DNA of 64,000 bases from contig NZ_RHOQ01000005.1 of the NCBI RefSeq assembly GCF_003946605.1, positions 1 to 64,000 of the forward strand, given 5' to 3'. This DNA is from Companilactobacillus baiquanensis (GTDB taxonomy: Bacteria > Bacillota > Bacilli > Lactobacillales > Lactobacillaceae). This document shows positions 58,579 through 64,000 of this stretch, piece by piece (position 1 is the first letter of the stretch; each line of letters begins with the position of its first letter). Under the pieces are notes generated by a model. It was not told the origin of the DNA. It ran no database searches and saw nothing but the letters and a program-made list of their open reading frames with translations. The position numbers and the translations under genes are program-made.

Positions 58579-60279
58579 ATGTTAGCAAAACAGTCAGACG
58601 GTGAACAAAATCAAATTAGCGGAGCTGAATCTTTGATTCGATCGTTAGTTGATCACAATGTTGAAGTTTTATTCGGATACCCTGGTGGGGCTGTTTTACC
58701 AATTTATGATACGTTTTATACTTCATCTTTTAGAAATATTTTAATGCGTCACGAGCAAGGTGCAGCCCATGCTGCTGAAGGATATGCCAAAGTCACGGGG
58801 AAAACCGGAGTCATTTGTGTTACTAGTGGCCCAGGGGCATCAAACGCCATTACGGGAATTGCTGATGCAATGATGGATTCGACTCCATTGGTCGTTTTAA
58901 CTGGACAAGTTGGTACAGAATCGATTGGAACACACGCATTTCAAGAGCTAGATATTTTGAGTATGACGAAAGCTGTAACTAAGTCTAATTTCCAAGTTAA
59001 AGATTATTCAAAACTTTCCAATACTTTAGATAGAGCTTTTGAAATTGCTCAATCAGGTCGAAAAGGCCCAGTCTTAGTCGATTTGCCAAAAGATGTAATG
59101 TCGGCAGTTTATTCTGATAATTCGGTTGAGTATAAGAAGAATTCAAAGAATCTCTTATTTGATGATCAAAAAAGTCAGCTTGATACAATTCTAAGTAAAT
59201 TAAGGCAAGCAAAAAAACCCTTACTTCTATTAGGAGCAGGGGTTGGTGCAGCCAATGCAGGATTATTAGCCGCAGAATTTGCATATCAATGGCAAGTTCC
59301 AGTCGTATCGACTTTGTTAGGTTTAGGAGTTTTGAAAAATAACGATCCACTTTTCTTAGGAATGGGTGGAATGCATGGCTCATATGCCGCAAATATGGCT
59401 TTTCAAGAATGTGATTTTTTGTTAAATATTGGTTCAAGATTTGATGATCGTTTGGTCCCAAATGTTGAAAAGTTTGCTCCTTATGCTGAAGTTGCCCATA
59501 TCGATGTTGATCCACAAGAAATTGATCGGATCGTTCATACTAAGTATTCAGCAACAGCAGATGCCAAACTGGCACTAGAATATATGACCTCTTTTCCAGC
59601 TGAAAGTCGTTCGACTAGGAAGTGGTTAGAAAAAACACAAAAGAATAAAGCTCGTCATCCCTTTAAATATAAGAAAGAAAAGAATTTGTTAAAACCGCAA
59701 GAAGTTATTCAAGCTGTTGGTGAAGTTACTCATGGACAAGCAACTGTTGTTACAGATGTCGGACAACACCAGATGTGGGTGGCACAATATTATCCATTCC
59801 ATTATCCAAGACAATTAGTAACATCTGGAGGTTTAGGAACAATGGGCTTTGGTCTTCCGGCTGCAATTGGTGCAAAGTATGCCAATCCCGATAAAGATGT
59901 TGTTTTATTCGTCGGTGATGGCGGTATTCAAATGACCAGTGAGGAACTAGAAGTTTTAGCAGCTGAAAAATTAAATATAAAAATAATCTTATTAAATAAT
60001 AGGACCCTCGGAATGGTCCGCCAATGGCAGGATGAATTTTATGACCAGCGTCGATCACAAACAGTTTTTGAACATCAGCCTGATTTTGAAAAACTGTCAG
60101 AAGCGTACGGGATTTCCTACTATGAATTAGACAAATCAGACAATTTAGAAACTAAATTTCAAGATTTATTCAGTAAAAGTGAACCAGCTTTGATCAATGT
60201 AACAATTCCAAGTTTTGAACAAGTCTATCCAATGATTGCACCTGGTTGTGCTAATGATGACATATTGGGCTTAGATTAA
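58579..60279 (+). CDS. ilvB: Acetolactate synthase, catalytic (large) subunit
   Basis: 566 residues from ATG 58579, which has ggaggat 8 nt upstream; the ATG at 58561 lies before that site. ThDP enzyme: catalytic Glu59 in RHEQGAAH, GYPGGAVLPIYD, FAD-region motifs, and the ThDP motif GDGGIQMTSEELEVLAAEKLNIKIILLNN. The conserved VRQWQ segment of anabolic acetohydroxyacid synthase is present. Condenses pyruvate with pyruvate or 2-oxobutanoate. No small regulatory subunit gene (ilvN) follows: ilvC begins 37 nt later. Confidence 0.94.
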   Translation: MLAKQSDGEQNQISGAESLIRSLVDHNVEVLFGYPGGAVLPIYDTFYTSSFRNILMRHEQGAAHAAEGYAKVTGKTGVICVTSGPGASNAITGIADAMMDSTPLVVLTGQVGTESIGTHAFQELDILSMTKAVTKSNFQVKDYSKLSNTLDRAFEIAQSGRKGPVLVDLPKDVMSAVYSDNSVEYKKNSKNLLFDDQKSQLDTILSKLRQAKKPLLLLGAGVGAANAGLLAAEFAYQWQVPVVSTLLGLGVLKNNDPLFLGMGGMHGSYAANMAFQECDFLLNIGSRFDDRLVPNVEKFAPYAEVAHIDVDPQEIDRIVHTKYSATADAKLALEYMTSFPAESRSTRKWLEKTQKNKARHPFKYKKEKNLLKPQEVIQAVGEVTHGQATVVTDVGQHQMWVAQYYPFHYPRQLVTSGGLGTMGFGLPAAIGAKYANPDKDVVLFVGDGGIQMTSEELEVLAAEKLNIKIILLNNRTLGMVRQWQDEFYDQRRSQTVFEHQPDFEKLSEAYGISYYELDKSDNLETKFQDLFSKSEPALINVTIPSFEQVYPMIAPGCANDDILGLD

Positions 60280-60286
60280 AAAATAA

Positions 60287-61342
<1,056 letters not shown>

Positions 61343-61350
61343 TAATTATT

Positions 61351-62136
61351 ATGAGTAATATTCTTGAATTTAAAAATGTTTCAGTAACTCGCGGAAATAG
61401 GCAAATTTTAAAAGACATCTCTTGGCATGTTAAAGCTAAGGAAAATTGGGCAATTTTAGGTTTAAATGGCGCAGGTAAAACGACTTTATTGAAGATGATC
61501 CACGGTGATCTGTGGCCGACGACTGGTTCTTTAGAAGTATTGGGTGGATTGTTTGGTCAGACCAATATACCTAAATTACAAACTAAGATCGGCTGGGTCA
61601 GTACCGCCTTACAAGATGCTTTGCATCCAGGGGATATCGTTGACCAAATCGTTTTATCAGGTAAGTTCGCAAGTATTGGAGTTTATCAAGAATACAGCGA
61701 CCAAGATTTGGAACAAGCACGAAATATTTTGAAAAATCTTGGCGGTGAAAAGTTATTGTCTAAATCATACGCTGTTTTATCACAAGGAGAACGGCAACTT
61801 ATTTTAATAGCTCGAGCACTGATGGCAAAGCCTGAATTATTAATTTTAGATGAACCATGTAATGGATTGGATTTATTTGCTAGAGAAGAATTGTTAAAAC
61901 GTATTCAAAAAATTGCCAAAAGCCCTGATAGTCCTGCCTTACTTTTAGTGTCGCATTACACTGAAGAGATTCTGCCAGTATTTGATCATCTACTGTTATT
62001 ACGATCAGGGGAAATCGTTAACTTTGGTCAAACAAAAAATTTATTATCAGAAAAGTCCTTATCAGACTTTTATCAAAAACCAATTATTGTTCAAAAAATC
62101 GATGAAACTAGAGTATCTGTTTACCCCAAGTCATAA
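61351..62136 (+). CDS. Stand-alone ABC ATPase between ilvC and ilvD
   Basis: 261 residues: Walker [13 protein letters not shown] near 38, signature [13 protein letters not shown] near 140, Walker [14 protein letters not shown]. Resembles the YlmA/ModF-like group of ATPases found without permeases. Start is 9 nt after ilvC and the stop is 20 nt before ilvD, so it is truly part of the ilv transcript. Role in branched-chain biosynthesis unknown; it could couple to a permease elsewhere or act in a non-transport role. Confidence 0.88.
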   Translation: MSNILEFKNVSVTRGNRQILKDISWHVKAKENWAILGLNGAGKTTLLKMIHGDLWPTTGSLEVLGGLFGQTNIPKLQTKIGWVSTALQDALHPGDIVDQIVLSGKFASIGVYQEYSDQDLEQARNILKNLGGEKLLSKSYAVLSQGERQLILIARALMAKPELLILDEPCNGLDLFAREELLKRIQKIAKSPDSPALLLVSHYTEEILPVFDHLLLLRSGEIVNFGQTKNLLSEKSLSDFYQKPIIVQKIDETRVSVYPKS

Positions 62137-62156
62137 AAAGAGAAGAGGATGATGAA

Positions 62157-63905
62157 ATGAGTGACACACTAAATTTCAATGTTAGTGGTAAAGATATGCA
62201 AAAGAGAAGTGACGAAATTAAAGTAGGTGTCGATCGAGCACCAGGTAGAAGCTTGCTCTATGCAACAGGTCAAGTTAAAGATCCAGAAGATATGAAAAAA
62301 CCATTCATTGCAATTTGTAATTCATATATTGAAATCGTACCTGGTCACGTTCATTTGCGAGAACTAGCCGATATTGCTAAAAAAGAAATTAGAAAGGCTG
62401 GTGGGATTCCATTTGAATTCAATACTATCGGTGTTGATGATGGTATTTCAATGGGACATATCGGAATGCGTTACTCATTGCCTAGTAGAGAAATTATCGC
62501 TGATTCCGCGGAAACAGTTATTAATGCACATTGGTTTGATGGCGTTTTATATATGCCAAATTGTGACAAAATCACGCCGGGAATGTTGATGGCATCTGTT
62601 CGTACTAACGTTCCATGTGCCTTTGTCTCCGGTGGACCAATGAAAGCTGGGGTCGATCCCAACGGTAAAGCAGCTACTTTATCTTCTGTTTTTGAAGCTG
62701 TTGGTGCTTTTAAAGATGGGAAAATGACTAAAGAGGACTTCTTAGAATTGGAACGAAATGCTTGTCCTAGCTGTGGTTCTTGTTCAGGAATGTACACAGC
62801 TAATTCAATGAATTCATTAATGGAAGCTTTTGGATTAGCACTACCTTATAACGGTACTGCCTTAGCTACATCAGAAGAACGCCGTGAATTAGTTAGAAAA
62901 GCCGCACGACGCGTTATGGAAAATGTTAAAAATAATCTTAAACCTCGCGACATTATGACTAAAGATGCTTTTGATGATGCTTTTGCCCTAGATATGGCAA
63001 TGGGCGGCTCAACTAATACGGTTTTGCATGGTTTAGCAATTGCTCATGAAGCGGGTGTTGAATACAGCGAGGAAGAAATCAATAAAATCGCTAAACGTAC
63101 ACCACATTTGGCAAAAATTGCTCCATCATCATCTTGGACAATGGAAGACGTTCACCAAGCTGGTGGAATTCCAGTATTGATGAATGAGCTGATTCAAAAA
63201 GGTGTTTTCCATCCTGATCGAATGACCGTCACCGGTAAAACGATTCGTGAAAATGTTTCTGGAGCAGTTACTAAAAATCCAGAAGTTATCAGACCTTTGG
63301 ATAATCCTTATTCTGAACAAGGTGGACTTTCGATTCTTTATGGAAATGTCGCTAAATTAGGTTCAGTTATCAAAGTAGCGGGTGTAGATCCAGATATTCA
63401 CAAGTTTACTGGTAAAGCTATTTGTTTTGATTCGCATGATGATGCGGTTGAAGGAATAGACAATGGAACAGTTAAGGCCGGTCATGTTGTTGTTATTAGA
63501 TATGAAGGTCCAAAAGGTGGTCCAGGGATGCCTGAAATGTTAAATCCAACTTCAGATATTATCGGACGTGGTTTAGGAAGAACGGTTGCACTTATTACTG
63601 ATGGAAGATTTTCCGGTGCAACTCATGGAATTTGTGTAGGTCATGTTTCACCAGAAGCCGCTTCAGGTGGAGAAATCGCACTGATCCATGATGGAGACGA
63701 AATAACGATCGATCTTACAAATCGAACTTTGAACGTTGCTGTATCTAATGATGAATTTGAAAGACGCAGAAAAGAATTAAAACCATTCCAACCTAAAGTT
63801 AGATTCGGTTATTTAGCAAGATATCAGTATTTAGTAACTTCAGCAAATACTGGTGGTGTAATGCTAGGAGCTGATCAATTATTTGGAAAAGAAAAGGGAA
63901 AGTAG
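62157..63905 (+). CDS. ilvD: Dihydroxy-acid dehydratase
   Basis: 582 residues. Fe-S cluster cysteines are in AICNSY (C54), [10 protein letters not shown] (C136) and [19 protein letters not shown] (~205). [18 protein letters not shown] and [14 protein letters not shown] near the C-terminus are also family signatures. Converts dihydroxy acids to 2-oxo acids, the last common step before transamination. Its oxygen-sensitive Fe-S cluster fits the Fe-S-maturation-type gene that follows. Confidence 0.97.
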   Translation: MSDTLNFNVSGKDMQKRSDEIKVGVDRAPGRSLLYATGQVKDPEDMKKPFIAICNSYIEIVPGHVHLRELADIAKKEIRKAGGIPFEFNTIGVDDGISMGHIGMRYSLPSREIIADSAETVINAHWFDGVLYMPNCDKITPGMLMASVRTNVPCAFVSGGPMKAGVDPNGKAATLSSVFEAVGAFKDGKMTKEDFLELERNACPSCGSCSGMYTANSMNSLMEAFGLALPYNGTALATSEERRELVRKAARRVMENVKNNLKPRDIMTKDAFDDAFALDMAMGGSTNTVLHGLAIAHEAGVEYSEEEINKIAKRTPHLAKIAPSSSWTMEDVHQAGGIPVLMNELIQKGVFHPDRMTVTGKTIRENVSGAVTKNPEVIRPLDNPYSEQGGLSILYGNVAKLGSVIKVAGVDPDIHKFTGKAICFDSHDDAVEGIDNGTVKAGHVVVIRYEGPKGGPGMPEMLNPTSDIIGRGLGRTVALITDGRFSGATHGICVGHVSPEAASGGEIALIHDGDEITIDLTNRTLNVAVSNDEFERRRKELKPFQPKVRFGYLARYQYLVTSANTGGVMLGADQLFGKEKGK

Positions 63906-63913
63906 TGATCTAA

Positions 63914-64000
63914 ATGGTAGATGAGATGCAAGAATCAGCAGTAAAAAATTTGCAAGATAGGATGCTTGAACGGTTATCAAAAGTTATTGATCCAGAATTA
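63914..64000 (+). CDS. MIP18/DUF59 (SufT/PaaD-like) protein, 5' part
   Basis: The first 29 codons are visible (ATG 63914; ...MLERLSKVIDPEL at the window edge). The VIDPEL motif near the start is the hallmark of the DUF59/MIP18 family, which helps mature Fe-S proteins. 8 nt after ilvD, so probably the last or next gene of this operon. The stop lies outside the window. Confidence 0.7.
   Translation, partial: MVDEMQESAVKNLQDRMLERLSKVIDPEL

Noticed and set aside
58997-59515. 172-codon reading frame antisense to ilvB
   Set aside because: Shadow frame inside a clearly conserved enzyme gene; no ribosome site or domain.

Overview
The window is a low-GC Gram-positive chromosome segment. It has AGGAGG-type ribosome binding sites, TTG/GTG starts, class Ib NrdHIEF, HflX, T-box and NrdR-type regulation, BceAB-like and Opp transporters, and FGGY/LacCD sugar genes. 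Together these indicate Lactobacillaceae; the retained ilvBCD operon and overall gene style suggest Companilactobacillus or a close relative (genus is inference, not shown).

Layout. 1-80 is the 3' end of a 5S rRNA, followed by a terminator and a 64-bp near-perfect palindrome. 411-7017 holds an Mga/PRD-like regulator, an unidentified structured leader RNA, an MFS exporter, a hydrolase, a TauE/DUF1634 pair and a DMT (DUF606) transporter. 7067-10842 is the minus-strand nrdHIEF operon with two NrdR-type boxes 32 bp apart. 11103-13589 holds small conserved genes, a guanylate-kinase-like protein and a secreted NlpC/P60 hydrolase behind a WalR-like box. 13692-16575 is an RpiR regulator plus two oxidoreductases with paired 13-bp palindromic operators. 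16641-26291 is a sugar/polyol cassette (sorbitol-6-P-dehydrogenase-like SDR, FGGY kinase, aldo-keto reductase, FucU mutarotase, sugar permease, LacD, LacC, epimerase, DeoR) bracketed by two almost identical 51-bp terminators. A GPH transporter and a YagU-like protein follow.

28282-29259 has no protein genes. It carries three tandem paralogous transcription units with exactly conserved promoter spacing and hairpins that display C-rich loops, each ending in an intrinsic terminator. I read these as a multicopy family of C-rich (anti-Shine-Dalgarno) small RNAs, convergent with the oppABCDF operon (29262-34859). This is the most interesting feature of the window.

35057-43701 holds hflX, a DUF975 protein, a BceAB-like transporter behind a BceR-like operator, and a glutamine-type amino-acid ABC transporter. 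43739-45525 is a T-box (probably tyrosine) controlling an NhaC-family transporter. 45715-50269 is a MacAB-like efflux set plus small membrane proteins and lipoproteins. 50319-54287 holds a PEPCK/HprK-like P-loop protein divergent from an NrtR-like Nudix regulator and a NiaP-like permease. A second unidentified ncRNA family has two copies: 37303-37471 (+) and 54331-54512 (-).

54512-64000 holds a phosphatase, an NAD-binding protein, a flavodoxin and the branched-chain amino acid genes. ilvA (-) lies behind a leader ORF whose Ile/Val codon run directly abuts a hairpin, upstream of a terminator. ilvB-ilvC-ABC ATPase-ilvD-(SufT-like) runs on the plus strand with no ilvN.
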